Below, one piece after another: positions 31,736 through 40,108 of a stretch of DNA of 64,000 nt. Made by a program: the position numbers and the translations under genes. The notes beneath the pieces were generated by a model, which did no database searches, had not been told where the DNA came from, and saw only the letters and a program-made list of their open reading frames with translations. Each line of letters begins with the position of its first letter. The first letter of the stretch is position 1. Source of the DNA: a virus; IMG/VR virus record IMGVR_UViG_3300034691_000037, positions 1 to 64,000 of that record; one strand, 5' to 3'.

Positions 31736-32404
31736 TCAGTAAAGGTATTTGCCGTGCGTGGTGTAGATGCTGAAAACATCCAGATATTCCTTGATCTCAG
31801 CAGCTCGCTGTTTCGACCAGGCCCACGCAGGTAAGGTACTGTGACAAGTAACTACCGTATTTTCATGCATGTCCAACTCGACATTAAGAGCCTGTGCGGA
31901 TTTACCATGACATACATGTTGGCACATTGCGTCAAATTGTGCCTTTGTCAGAGGCTTGCTGCCGTATTCCTGATCGATCGGAACACTAGCAGTAATCGCT
32001 TTACCGTAAGGACTTGGCTGATCATCCTGCATCCTCATCTTGGCCATGAGGTTCAGTTCCCACGCGGCCGGCTTTACAGTGTGAGCAGTCAGCAACTTAC
32101 CAGCGCCCATAGCGTGCGCTGTAGTGATCGCAATTGCTTTGGCCACCTCATGCGTCACGTCATGACACAGAAAGCGCTGATCAAAATCACCGGCGCTTAC
32201 AGGCGCATAGGCGTTGAGGAACTCGCGCAGAGCATAGTTGTTGATACGGTGAGTGCGCTTGGCGAAGTCGTTCATATACGCAATCATGGACGACACGTCA
32301 TACGCGGACGGGGTCAGTGTGGTGAGTACCAGATGAAACAGACCCGTAGCGCGATGAGTTAGCACTACCACGCAATAAGGTTTATCTTTGTGGATGATAC
32401 TCAT
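31736..32404 (-). CDS. Hypothetical protein
   Basis: The 222-residue soluble protein has GAGGG upstream of its ATG. It contains many His and Cys residues (MCQHVCHGKSAQ, TCHSTLPAW). No recognised family. The 4-nt overlap with the upstream gene indicates coupled translation. Confidence 0.74.
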   Translation of the reverse strand: MSIIHKDKPYCVVVLTHRATGLFHLVLTTLTPSAYDVSSMIAYMNDFAKRTHRINNYALREFLNAYAPVSAGDFDQRFLCHDVTHEVAKAIAITTAHAMGAGKLLTAHTVKPAAWELNLMAKMRMQDDQPSPYGKAITASVPIDQEYGSKPLTKAQFDAMCQHVCHGKSAQALNVELDMHENTVVTCHSTLPAWAWSKQRAAEIKEYLDVFSIYTTHGKYLY

Positions 32405-32811
32405 TTCTTACCCTCAAAGAACGCTTTGAAGACATCGCTGACTGGCTCCTTACTGCCCGGCGCAAGGTCGTGGAAATGCACTTCATTGATGACAGTGATG
32501 TGTGGTTTTCGGTCTGTCAAAGAACCCCGCTCGGCGCGACTGATGGTTTGAAACTTAGGTAAGTCGATCACCTGAGCTACGCCGTAAGTCGCACGACGGT
32601 TGTAGAGATCGATGTACTCTTCCAGCTTCGGAAGATTACGTTCTGCACGTAGACGCGCAGGATCATCAGGAGGGGAGTGTTTGATCAAGTCGCGCATCTC
32701 TTCCAGTTCTTCTTTGGCTTCGATACCGCTAGTGCCAGCGTAGACATGGCTGATCAGTTTCATTTCTTGTTCCAGCGTTAAAGCCAGTGATTCTTCAGCG
32801 TCGTTGCTCAT
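32401..32811 (-). CDS. Hypothetical protein
   Basis: The 136-residue protein starts MSNDAEESLALTLEQE; AAGGGGA precedes the ATG at 32811. An acidic helical N-terminal half is followed by a basic C-terminal half (TISRAERGSLTDRKPH). Not recognised. Confidence 0.74.
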   Translation of the reverse strand: MSNDAEESLALTLEQEMKLISHVYAGTSGIEAKEELEEMRDLIKHSPPDDPARLRAERNLPKLEEYIDLYNRRATYGVAQVIDLPKFQTISRAERGSLTDRKPHITVINEVHFHDLAPGSKEPVSDVFKAFFEGKK

Positions 32812-33389
32812 ACACGATCCCCTTGAATGTAGCATGATTGTCCAGGTTTGTGAATAGCATCGCCTTTAACGCGCTGCACACCCAGATCGGCAATAGTGCC
32901 AGAGAAGCCTTTGTTTTCAAACAGCTGTACTTTGAAGTACAGCAGATCGAGGCCGAGCACGTTCATTACCGAATGACCTGCCGATCGCTGCAATTCGTAT
33001 TCGCTATTTAGCGCCCAGAATCGGTCCTGTTTGATTTCTTCACCAGCCTTCTCAGCGGTGAGGCCTTCGTACATCAGCATCCGCTGCTTTGAGTTCATCA
33101 GCGTGATCTGCACGGGATAAGCTTCATCACCCACTACGACCATAGCGGGATGACCATCTTCGGCAAACTTCTCACCCAGGACTTTAAACTGAGCGTAGAG
33201 GGATTCGAGGTATTCGAAGTGCTCGTTGTAGTCTTCGGCATCCAGGATGGGTTTGATGATATCATCACGGACTTGGTTACAGCAGAACTTACGGAACCGT
33301 GTGATGACCTTCTTGAGTTCTTTACGGTCAGTGTGGAATGCAAAAATTAACGCGAGGCGTTCCATTGCGGAAGTGGCATTATACATCAT
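32808..33389 (-). CDS. Hypothetical protein
   Basis: The 193-residue protein MMYNATSAMERLALIF... has a helical N-terminal part and a soluble C-terminal part. It is the first gene after the hairpin at 33418-33440. The ribosome site is weak (GAG). No known motif. Confidence 0.72.
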   Translation of the reverse strand: MMYNATSAMERLALIFAFHTDRKELKKVITRFRKFCCNQVRDDIIKPILDAEDYNEHFEYLESLYAQFKVLGEKFAEDGHPAMVVVGDEAYPVQITLMNSKQRMLMYEGLTAEKAGEEIKQDRFWALNSEYELQRSAGHSVMNVLGLDLLYFKVQLFENKGFSGTIADLGVQRVKGDAIHKPGQSCYIQGDRV

Positions 33390-33417
33390 GACTTACTCAA
33401 AAATACAAAAGGTAAAA

Positions 33418-33440
33418 CGCTCACGGCTTGTCCGTGAGCG
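33418..33440 (-). terminator. Intrinsic terminator
   Basis: A 9-bp stem cgctcacgg/ccgtgagcg with a 5-nt loop; the minus strand continues TTTTACCTTTTG. Confidence 0.72.
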
Positions 33441-33448
33441 CTATGTTG

Positions 33449-33736
33449 TTACTTCTCGAATGGTGCGTAGATACCGAGGTTAGCACCACCTTCGATATCA
33501 ATCAGTACTGCCATTCGGCGCTCACCACTGACGTAGGTTTCCTTTACAAGCGACACCTCGCAGTTCTTCAGCGTCTCGCCGCTCTGGTCGGCGATCAACA
33601 TCATCTCAAGACCATCTGCCAGATACTCGTAAGCAGGGCAAGGGTTTTCTAGCAGATAGAGATTTAGTTGATGACAGCCAAGCTCACCCACTACTGTCGT
33701 GAACGTTTCACGATCAAACGAAACTTTAACTGACAT
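33449..33736 (-). CDS. Hypothetical protein
   Basis: The 95-residue soluble protein MSVKVSFDRETFTTVV... has GAGG upstream of its ATG. It is the last gene of its unit, ending 9 nt before the terminator. Not recognised. Confidence 0.74.
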   Translation of the reverse strand: MSVKVSFDRETFTTVVGELGCHQLNLYLLENPCPAYEYLADGLEMMLIADQSGETLKNCEVSLVKETYVSGERRMAVLIDIEGGANLGIYAPFEK

Positions 33737-33747
33737 GGGAGTAGCCT

Positions 33748-34035
33748 CTATTTACTGCGGATTGATTTGATGGTGATAGTTTCATCAGAATCTGGGAAGT
33801 TGATGTCTAATACATACCGCCAAAGGCCGTCTGGGGATGTTGACTTCATCAACAGGTAAGTCACATCCCGAGGATTTTCCTCATCAGGGCCGAAGGTGTG
33901 GACGATCGAGAACCAGCGAGCAACCGAGGCGCTTTGTTCGGTTCCTTCGTTAGTCAAATCTTCAAGTAACCCATGAAGAAATGTTAAACCTCTACCGGAA
34001 CGAACCGTTTCAGCCCCTGGCGTAACTTCCATCAT
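33748..34035 (-). CDS. Hypothetical protein
   Basis: A 95-residue protein with GAGGTG upstream of the first of two ATG codons. A beta-rich C-terminal half (VTYLLMKSTSPDGLWRYVLDI). Not recognised. Confidence 0.72.
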   Translation of the reverse strand: MMEVTPGAETVRSGRGLTFLHGLLEDLTNEGTEQSASVARWFSIVHTFGPDEENPRDVTYLLMKSTSPDGLWRYVLDINFPDSDETITIKSIRSK

Positions 34036-34331
34036 TTAAGCACCTCCTCATCAGGCAGGGCAATGGTGTCATCCACATCGCTGGCCGCACTGGCCATGTG
34101 CTGAGCGATAAACTGCGCTGGCGCAAACTCAGCCTTGCTGGAGGCGAAGCTGTAGAGCGCCAGCGTTACCATCCAGTCAGGTTCATTGCCGACGTTCATC
34201 AGCAAGTCGGCAATGCGGTTAAGCAAAGCCTCTTCACCGATTTCGAAGACGTTGACCTTTTGAGCTTTCAAGGCGTTGTGCTTGGCCAGCATTGCTTTGT
34301 TGAAGATTTTGAGCTGTTTGCTGAGAGACAT
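34032..34331 (-). CDS. Hypothetical protein
   Basis: The 99-residue protein is largely helical (MSLSKQLKIFNKAMLAKHNAL). It overlaps the next gene by 4 nt and the previous by 1 nt. Not recognised. Confidence 0.72.
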   Translation of the reverse strand: MSLSKQLKIFNKAMLAKHNALKAQKVNVFEIGEEALLNRIADLLMNVGNEPDWMVTLALYSFASSKAEFAPAQFIAQHMASAASDVDDTIALPDEEVLK

Positions 34332-34666
34332 TACTTACCATCCTTAAATTTGCGGTCCCAGTTGATCTCTTTAGACCATTCTGGCTTATTGGTTACAGGG
34401 CGTTCTTGCTTGCGGTAGTAGTCGCCGATAGGGACCCTGTGCAAGACCACACCTTCATTCATGAGGATCACCTCATCACGAAACAGATCACCTGGATGCT
34501 GCACGGTGCCGTGATGGAGTTGGATCACATCGCTTTTGTTCTCGCCCATCTTTTCGATGAACTCTGCCACATGGGCACGCGTCAGGTAGTCGTTCTGGCG
34601 GAAGTTTTCTAAAGCCTTTCTTACCAACTCTTCGCCATTGGCGACGGTAACAGAAAGAGTAGCCAT
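34331..34666 (-). CDS. Hypothetical protein
   Basis: The 111-residue soluble protein MATLSVTVANGEELVR... has GAGG before the ATG and a basic C-terminus. Not recognised. Confidence 0.74.
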   Translation of the reverse strand: MATLSVTVANGEELVRKALENFRQNDYLTRAHVAEFIEKMGENKSDVIQLHHGTVQHPGDLFRDEVILMNEGVVLHRVPIGDYYRKQERPVTNKPEWSKEINWDRKFKDGK

Positions 34667-34673
34667 GATAACC

Positions 34674-35222
34674 TCACTTACATAAAGCCGCGTGAGAAAT
34701 AGCCGCAGCCTTCTTGTTGATGATGAAGGTGTACGAATCAGCAGGCTTCAGCGCCGCAGTCCCTCGTTCACCTTCCGAAACAATGGTGACAACGGGTTGC
34801 TCGCTACCCTTACTGCTGACGATAACCATGCCGGTACCCCTCACGTCGATCAGGGTCTTTTCAGAAATACTGGACTTGTCGATACTGCGCCACCCCAGCA
34901 CATCCATGAACGGATAGCTGTAGGTACGAGTACCTGTGATGCTGTATCCGCCGACATCCATCTCACAGGTACGGAAGTCGTTCAGATAGCCTTTCGTGGA
35001 GGTGCTGTAAGCGTAGTAGCCTCCAGCACCGATTACGACGATTGCGAGAACCAGCGCTACAGCAATCGTTCGATAAAGAATACGTTTTGCCGCCTTAGCA
35101 CCAGCGCGGACAGTCATTAAACTACGGGCACGCAAACCAGCATCCAATTTTTCAGGATGGGCTTCTGCCGCTTGTTCAAGAGTCAAAGAATTGCTATTAC
35201 CAGTTTCAACGAGGGTTGTCAT
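34674..35222 (-). CDS. Single-TM protein with external domain
   Basis: The 182-residue protein starts MTTLVETGNSNSL (GGAG upstream of the ATG at 35222). A basic cytoplasmic N-terminal 50 residues precede one membrane helix (about 54-75, IAVALVLAIVVIGAGGYYAY) and a likely periplasmic domain with two Cys (DFRTCEMD and the C-terminal LCK). Topology suggests N-in. Role unknown. Confidence 0.75.
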   Translation of the reverse strand: MTTLVETGNSNSLTLEQAAEAHPEKLDAGLRARSLMTVRAGAKAAKRILYRTIAVALVLAIVVIGAGGYYAYSTSTKGYLNDFRTCEMDVGGYSITGTRTYSYPFMDVLGWRSIDKSSISEKTLIDVRGTGMVIVSSKGSEQPVVTIVSEGERGTAALKPADSYTFIINKKAAAISHAALCK

Positions 35223-35261
35223 TGCGACTAACTCCAAAAGTTTAAAAGTGTGCTGCTCGGT

Positions 35262-35588
35262 TTAACGACTAGGGGTTAAGCTGGTTACCAACTTCTCAAG
35301 AAGAGTTTTCTTGACAGTGATTGGTTTGTTCTCATCCAAGATGCGGATGACGGTATTGCGGCAACGCTGGTCACGTAAATCAATACGTGATAGTCGGCGC
35401 CGCGCATGTGCGATATCGCCATCGGCAGAAATGACAGTAATGTCTTTAAAGCCCGCGTGCTCCAGAGTTTCTTGAATCAGCGCGGCGATCACCGTTTTAC
35501 CTGCACGATTAGTACCACGCAGTTCGATCTCGATCTCAAGTCCATCTACTGGTTCATTCTTAACGACCGTAACTTTGCGAATGGTCAT
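35262..35588 (-). CDS. Small P-loop protein
   Basis: The 108-residue protein has a Walker A motif GTNRAGKT at residues 25-32 after a strand DGLEIEIELR, followed by a helix and the strand DITVISADGD. This resembles small phage P-loop proteins shaped like the first half of a nucleotide kinase. No Walker B or lid is visible, so enzymatic activity is uncertain. AAGGA precedes the ATG. Confidence 0.7.
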   Translation of the reverse strand: MTIRKVTVVKNEPVDGLEIEIELRGTNRAGKTVIAALIQETLEHAGFKDITVISADGDIAHARRRLSRIDLRDQRCRNTVIRILDENKPITVKKTLLEKLVTSLTPSR

Positions 35589-35599
35589 CTGTGATTCCT

Positions 35600-36127
35600 T
35601 TAAGCAGCTAGCTCGATTAAGTCCTTACAGGACACGCCGTTCTCGACATGCAGTTCCAACAGGGTCAGCAACATGTCTTTACTGAAAGCACTGAGCTGCG
35701 GCAGTACAGACTCATCGTCACCCGCGAGTAACGCGATGATAGTACCTTTAACAATACCGGCGCCAATGAACATACCGGCCGCCATTGCAATGACAGCAGG
35801 ACTACCTTCAGAGAAGTCCAGAAGGTTTTTCGAAATGTGATTAATGTTATCAGTCGACATGGAAAGATGACGGACGTGGTTAGCGATATGCGCGGTCTTA
35901 ACGAGCATGACCATTGCCTCTTCGGTACCTTCGAAGATCGTGATGTCAATACAGCCCATGACCTCAGTCTGTACAACAACGCGCGTTGGCGTGACTTCCA
36001 TCAACTGTCCGCCGAAGCCCAGCTCGCAGCTAATGAGTACGTTAAGCGACTTACTTAACGTCCAGTCATGAATGCTGTTGTAAACGTCACCACCACCTTT
36101 GTTGCGGTTTTGAGTTACTGTGATCAT
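35600..36127 (-). CDS. Hypothetical protein
   Basis: The 175-residue protein has a hydrophobic stretch at about 110-133 (AVIAMAAGMFIGAGIVKGTIIALL) that could be a membrane segment or a buried helix pair. AAGGA precedes the ATG and it overlaps the upstream gene by 4 nt. Not recognised. Confidence 0.72.
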   Translation of the reverse strand: MITVTQNRNKGGGDVYNSIHDWTLSKSLNVLISCELGFGGQLMEVTPTRVVVQTEVMGCIDITIFEGTEEAMVMLVKTAHIANHVRHLSMSTDNINHISKNLLDFSEGSPAVIAMAAGMFIGAGIVKGTIIALLAGDDESVLPQLSAFSKDMLLTLLELHVENGVSCKDLIELAA

Positions 36128-36714
36128 TCTTTAGCATCCTTTTTCGTTACTGTTTCGTGAAGCCACTCACTTTCTTCAGCGATTACCGCGTAATCGAGGA
36201 CAACTGTAACAAGCTTCAACTTGCAGGGACTCAAGAGCTGAGTGACCAGCTTGCGACTTTCTGGGTCGAAATTATAAACGGGGGCGACCCAGCCCTTTCC
36301 CAACAACCACTTGACGCCCGTCCACCAGATCCGCGCCATTGGCTGCCTGTTAATAAAAGGCTGTGCGGCGACTTCTTCATCAACCTTTCTGATGGCGGCT
36401 TCCGTAAACGGTTGTATAAGGTGAGGTACCGCCAGACTGGAATACCGATACTCTACTACTTTCTTCGGGTCATCGCAGGTAACAAGGATGCTGTAGATCG
36501 AACAACAAACTTCAGTTGTACCATCCCCGATTTCAAGAACCGTATTGGTCAGCCATGCGCCATGGACGTGGTTACGATAATCTTCCAGGGCGTAAGCAAC
36601 AGCCTCCCAAAACTCTGACGGCTTTTCTACCAACTGTTGTTTAATCACATTGACGATAACATCAAAGCGCGCGGATGCCTCTTTAATGTAACGCCGTGAC
36701 TCAAGACTTAACAT
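36124..36714 (-). CDS. Hypothetical protein
   Basis: The 196-residue soluble protein starts MLSLESRRYIKEASARF; AGGGAGG precedes the ATG. It is first after the promoter motif at 36750-36763. No known domain. Confidence 0.75.
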   Translation of the reverse strand: MLSLESRRYIKEASARFDVIVNVIKQQLVEKPSEFWEAVAYALEDYRNHVHGAWLTNTVLEIGDGTTEVCCSIYSILVTCDDPKKVVEYRYSSLAVPHLIQPFTEAAIRKVDEEVAAQPFINRQPMARIWWTGVKWLLGKGWVAPVYNFDPESRKLVTQLLSPCKLKLVTVVLDYAVIAEESEWLHETVTKKDAKE

Positions 36715-36749
36715 TTTCTACCTCCCTTAATGAGCATGTGTCAAGTTAG

Positions 36750-36763
36750 TAATGTAGGACTAG
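36750..36763 (-). promoter_or_regulatory. Predicted early promoter motif
   Basis: Read leftward CTAGTCCTACATTACTAAC, about 36 bp before the ATG at 36714. Confidence 0.58.
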
Positions 36764-36785
36764 CCGCTGTTTACTTCTGCCAACC

Positions 36786-37250
36786 TTAACGTTGCCAGTG
36801 TTTAGCAGGCTTACCTTGGCGGTTGACACCCGTTGGACTTACCGGCGGTGGGCGGCGCGGTTCGAGGGGGCGTACTTTCCGAACATTTCGGAACTGAGTA
36901 GGTTCACCACCTGTAAGGAAATGGTTAGCGTAAAGGTTATAGTTAGCACCACCCACTAGGATGATTTCTTTCTGCCGAACCTTTTCCTCGTGCAGAATCA
37001 CGCCAAAGCCCATCTTCTTCAGAACCGCATGATACTTATCGATATCTTTAGAGAAAATGACCGGCGTGTCCTTATAGAGGTCCTGCATTTCTTTCAGGAT
37101 CTGCTCCTTTGGAACGCTATCAGGATCTGAATAAAACATGATCACTACTTCCGCACCGCCGGTGGCCGTAGCCACAGTCAGTACATCACGCTCATTATCC
37201 ACCCAATAGTCAATGAGTGGATCAAACCCATGGTGCTTAACAAATCCCAT
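36786..37250 (-). CDS. Hypothetical protein
   Basis: The 154-residue protein MGFVKHHGFDPLIDYW... is a mixed alpha/beta domain followed by a basic, Pro-rich tail of about 35 residues (RKVRPLEPRRPPPVSPTG). AAGGAGAG precedes the ATG. Not recognised. Confidence 0.75.
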   Translation of the reverse strand: MGFVKHHGFDPLIDYWVDNERDVLTVATATGGAEVVIMFYSDPDSVPKEQILKEMQDLYKDTPVIFSKDIDKYHAVLKKMGFGVILHEEKVRQKEIILVGGANYNLYANHFLTGGEPTQFRNVRKVRPLEPRRPPPVSPTGVNRQGKPAKHWQR

Positions 37251-37260
37251 GTTGCTCTCC

Positions 37261-37764
37261 TTAAAGCAATTCAGCGTCAGCCAAGACGCCTATGATCTCA
37301 CCGAAGCCCGGCATTGCCATCAGGCTACGCGTAGGGTTGATGGATACGTCACACGCCTGAGCAAGGTTGATAGGCAGCTGTGTGAGACCACCGTACAGGT
37401 TCTTGTAGACCAACTTCATGTTACTGCAGAACACTACGAAGTGGTCATCACCCAATGCAGGAACCGGTAATACGATCATCTCACAGATCTGTTCTTGGGT
37501 TAGTTTAAACCCCAGGAGGTTAGGGCGATCAAACGGATTGATGCTCATGATACTACTTGTTTTCTCACTGACGCTTCCAGGCCGTAGGTCCAGTTCGAGC
37601 GGTGGGTAGAACGGACGGAACTCAAGATCGCGGTTCAAGGCATCTGTGAGTGTGTCGCCTTCGACCAAACAAAACAGATCGGTGGATGAATCAAACTTGA
37701 TGCAGGTGTACAGATAAGGCACGCCCAAAGACTGTTCAACAAGCGCTACTTTAAACTGTTGCAT
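37261..37764 (-). CDS. Hypothetical protein
   Basis: The 167-residue protein starts MQQFKVALVEQSLG; TTAGGAG precedes the ATG at 37764. The longer frame would extend through the terminator at 37795-37828, so it is rejected. Soluble; not recognised. Confidence 0.75.
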   Translation of the reverse strand: MQQFKVALVEQSLGVPYLYTCIKFDSSTDLFCLVEGDTLTDALNRDLEFRPFYPPLELDLRPGSVSEKTSSIMSINPFDRPNLLGFKLTQEQICEMIVLPVPALGDDHFVVFCSNMKLVYKNLYGGLTQLPINLAQACDVSINPTRSLMAMPGFGEIIGVLADAELL

Positions 37765-37794
37765 TTCAATACTCCTAAAAAAAGAATTAGAAAA

Positions 37795-37828
37795 GACCCG
37801 CAGAGGCCGAAGCCCCCGCGGATGGGTC
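37795..37828 (-). terminator. Intrinsic terminator (UUCG)
   Basis: An outer stem GACCC/GGGTC and an inner GGGGGC-UUCG-GCCTCT (with G-U pairs) on the minus strand, followed by TTTTCTAATTCTTTTTTT. It overlaps the stop codon of the secreted-protein gene. Confidence 0.75.
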
Positions 37829-38159
37829 AAAGCTGGCGAGGTATTTGAGTACCCACTTTCTGCATGCAGCTGCGCCAGAACTCGTCCGTATTAGACATGT
37901 TCTCAAAGAATACCTTTTTCAGATAGTCCTTAGTCATGGGGAGCATGTCGGTAAGGCCATCCATCTTTTTGTATTCAGGTCTGCCTAACACTGCGATTAC
38001 AGTTTCGTAATCAATCTCGCCACGGGCATCGATAGCCCCTTGGATAACCTCTTCACTTTTCACACAATCGTCTTCAGTGACAGTGTGCATGTTAGAAGGC
38101 AACGATGCATGCGACATAACTGACACAAGCATCATTAAAATAAACAGCACTGGTTTCAT
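37827..38159 (-). CDS. Secreted hypothetical protein
   Basis: The 110-residue protein has a signal peptide MKPVLFILMMLVSVMSHA with likely cleavage after SHA (residue 18). The mature part is about 92 residues with two Cys that could form a disulfide. It overlaps the upstream gene by 4 nt. A periplasmic phage protein of unknown role. Confidence 0.75.
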   Translation of the reverse strand: MKPVLFILMMLVSVMSHASLPSNMHTVTEDDCVKSEEVIQGAIDARGEIDYETVIAVLGRPEYKKMDGLTDMLPMTKDYLKKVFFENMSNTDEFWRSCMQKVGTQIPRQL

Positions 38160-38518
38160 TTTCCGGCAGCCTTCTTCAGCTTATTAACCTGGGCGGTGAA
38201 CTTCTTGAGTTCTTTAACGACGGCTTCGCGCTGCTCACGCGAACCGGCAACTGGATCGATACCGTCCAAATACGCTTTGAACAGTTCTTTCATTTTGCCG
38301 ATTTCTTCCTGGACGGATTCCAAGATAGTCGGCGACTCCTGCAGCAGCTCTTCGAACTGATCGTGCAACTCACGATAGCTTTCAGTCTGCAGATGATGGA
38401 ATGCCACCGCCGAAGCGATAGGTTCTTCCGACTTGGCAACAGCCTTGCCCATGTAGTAACCGACCGCATAGATAGCGGTAGCAGCACCTACATTAGCGAC
38501 GAAGCGATAAAAGGACAT
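38156..38518 (-). CDS. TM-anchored coiled-coil protein
   Basis: The 120-residue protein has a short N-terminal membrane helix (about 5-24, RFVANVGAATAIYAVGYYMG) and then a long helical, coiled-coil-like region to residue 118. TTGGGAG precedes the ATG. It is followed by a secreted protein gene with a 4-nt overlap, so the pair may act together in the envelope. Confidence 0.75.
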   Translation of the reverse strand: MSFYRFVANVGAATAIYAVGYYMGKAVAKSEEPIASAVAFHHLQTESYRELHDQFEELLQESPTILESVQEEIGKMKELFKAYLDGIDPVAGSREQREAVVKELKKFTAQVNKLKKAAGK

Positions 38519-38556
38519 GGGGTGGTTCTCCCAATGGGTGAGTGAAACGGCATACA

Positions 38557-38579
38557 GCCAGCGAGTAAAACCCGCTGGC
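38557..38579 (-). terminator. Terminator-like hairpin
   Basis: A 7-bp stem gccagcg/cgctggc with a 9-nt loop sits between two genes; the minus strand continues TGTATGCCGTTTC. Confidence 0.5.
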
Positions 38580-38589
38580 CGCGCTGCAG

Positions 38590-38898
38590 TTAGTCGTCTT
38601 GAGCTTGCAGCTCTTCGGACAGGACGATGACGGTGTCTTCGAACTGCATGCCGTCTTGTTCACGGATGCGTACGATGGCTTCGTCAAGCGCCATGACAAC
38701 GTTGGCGTTCATGTGGTGAACGTGGTCGGTGACCGGCTTGTTGAGCATGGTGGTGATCACGGACTCCGGACCTTCCTCAACGAAGAAGGTTACGCGGGTT
38801 TTCAGGCCGGTTTGCAGGCCTTCGTTGAAGAAGTCATGCTTGATGCTGTCGACGAATTGCAGGAGATCGGTAGGTTTCTGGATGGTAACAGTCGTCAT
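38590..38898 (-). CDS. Hypothetical protein
   Basis: The 102-residue acidic soluble protein starts MTTVTIQKPTDLLQF; TTGGAG precedes the ATG. It is first after the promoter motif at 38934-38950. GC-rich codons here differ slightly from its neighbours. Not recognised. Confidence 0.75.
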   Translation of the reverse strand: MTTVTIQKPTDLLQFVDSIKHDFFNEGLQTGLKTRVTFFVEEGPESVITTMLNKPVTDHVHHMNANVVMALDEAIVRIREQDGMQFEDTVIVLSEELQAQDD

Positions 38899-38933
38899 GG
38901 TAACTCCAAAGTAGGACGGGGTGGTTATCGAAG

Positions 38934-38950
38934 CAATGATGTATTACTGC
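38934..38950 (-). promoter_or_regulatory. Predicted early promoter motif
   Basis: Read leftward GCAGTAATACATCATTG, about 36 bp before the ATG at 38898. It begins 12 nt after the TAA at 38962 that closes the readthrough frame. Confidence 0.6.
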
Positions 38951-38961
38951 TTCTTTTTTGA

Positions 38962-39138
38962 TTAGAATTGCTTGACCGACTGCTGATAAGGTTGATTCTT
39001 ATATTCGACATCATCCTCCATGTGGCCGAATTGATGTTTGTTCACACCTGTGACGTCACGCGAACGTACTTTAAATACGTGCTCGGTAACATCGCGTTCG
39101 ACGCCGATCTTCAGACCTTCGTCAATTTTCAGTTGTCA
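38962..39138 (-). other. In-frame extension after UGA of the AAA+ gene
   Basis: The TGA that ends the AAA+ gene (39136-39138) is followed in the same frame by 57 sense codons and a TAA at 38962-38964. The extension reads QLKIDEGLKIGVERDV..., then KVRSRDVTGVNKHQFG and ends QQSVKQF; it looks like protein, not random sequence. There is no ATG near its beginning and no ribosome site. Either UGA (context UGA-C) is read through at some rate, or the tail was cut off by a nonsense change, or the base is a sequencing error. Confidence 0.6.
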
Positions 39139-40095
39139 GATAGCGCCACGTCTAACTTTGCTGACGGTGGCCCACACCAGCGGTTGGCTGTAGACCACAG
39201 CGCCTGTTTTGTTTTCGGTAAGCTCCAAGGTCAGCAGGCCTTCTTCGCTCTGATCTAACCAGCCTCGGTAATCAGTGGTACTGTTGTTGTACGTCACGTC
39301 CTTAACGGTGTAACGAATGTTGACCTTGGCGGGCAGGTTGTAGAATTCGATTTTGTTGATGAAGTCCACAGGTGTCACGCACTTGGACAGCAGCTTCTTC
39401 ATCAGAAGCAGCATATCGAAACTGATAGCGTGGTACTGCGAATACATACGCAGGTACTCAACCAGCTCAGGGCTGTGCTTAGGGTTGGCTAGCGCGGCAA
39501 TGATGGTGGCTTCTTTGATACCGTCGTAGTTGATACGGTATTTGAAACGACCGGGGCGGTTCAGCATGGCGTCAACGAATTCGCGTTCGCTGTTGGCCGT
39601 GACGATGAAGAGGATGTTGCGCTTTTCGCTATCGCTGAACAGAGTCAGGACAGAGTTACGTTCTTCGCTCTTGTCGTACACCTTGCCAAACTCATCGAAC
39701 AACACGGCACAAGGGCCGAGCAGGTTGATGATGGTAGAGATGAGACTACCCGGCAATGGCGTAGTGATGTTCAGCACAGGCCGGCCTGAGTCAAGGACCA
39801 TATTGCAAAGGTCTTCGGAAAGCATGGTTTTACCCGAGCCCTTCAGACCAACCAGGATCACGCCGACTGGCGAAGTGGTGCTGTTGTAATCGCTGATGAT
39901 CAGATCACGGATAGTGTTGTGGTCACCGAGGGGGTCTTTCGGGATTTCGAACTGGGTACGGCCTTTGTACAGGCGAGGGCCTTCTTCCGACATCATCAGG
40001 TTGTAAACTGCGGCTGGCAGCTTATCGACCTTACGGGCCAGGTTAATATCCTGGACCAAATAGTTACTGTCTTGATCGGTAGTAATCAGGGGCAT
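39136..40095 (-). CDS. AAA+ family ATPase
   Basis: The 319-residue protein has a Walker A GLKGSGKT at 83-90, Walker B AVLFDEFGK near 132-140, sensor TAN and an NRPGR motif. It is a close relative in outline of the 481-residue AAA+ protein at 2249-3694: both start near an MP.. segment, share YGS/YKG then a DEF Walker B and similar spacing. It ends at UGA, but the frame continues for another 57 codons (separate entry). CGGAG precedes the ATG. Probable protein-remodelling ATPase. Confidence 0.9.
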   Translation of the reverse strand: MPLITTDQDSNYLVQDINLARKVDKLPAAVYNLMMSEEGPRLYKGRTQFEIPKDPLGDHNTIRDLIISDYNSTTSPVGVILVGLKGSGKTMLSEDLCNMVLDSGRPVLNITTPLPGSLISTIINLLGPCAVLFDEFGKVYDKSEERNSVLTLFSDSEKRNILFIVTANSEREFVDAMLNRPGRFKYRINYDGIKEATIIAALANPKHSPELVEYLRMYSQYHAISFDMLLLMKKLLSKCVTPVDFINKIEFYNLPAKVNIRYTVKDVTYNNSTTDYRGWLDQSEEGLLTLELTENKTGAVVYSQPLVWATVSKVRRGAI

Positions 40096-40108
40096 TGCAA
40101 TACTCCGG

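Noticed and set aside
38962-40095. Genome-wide reassignment of UGA
   Set aside because: Many genes here end in TGA overlapping the next ATG, so UGA is a normal stop; only the one site looks like possible readthrough.
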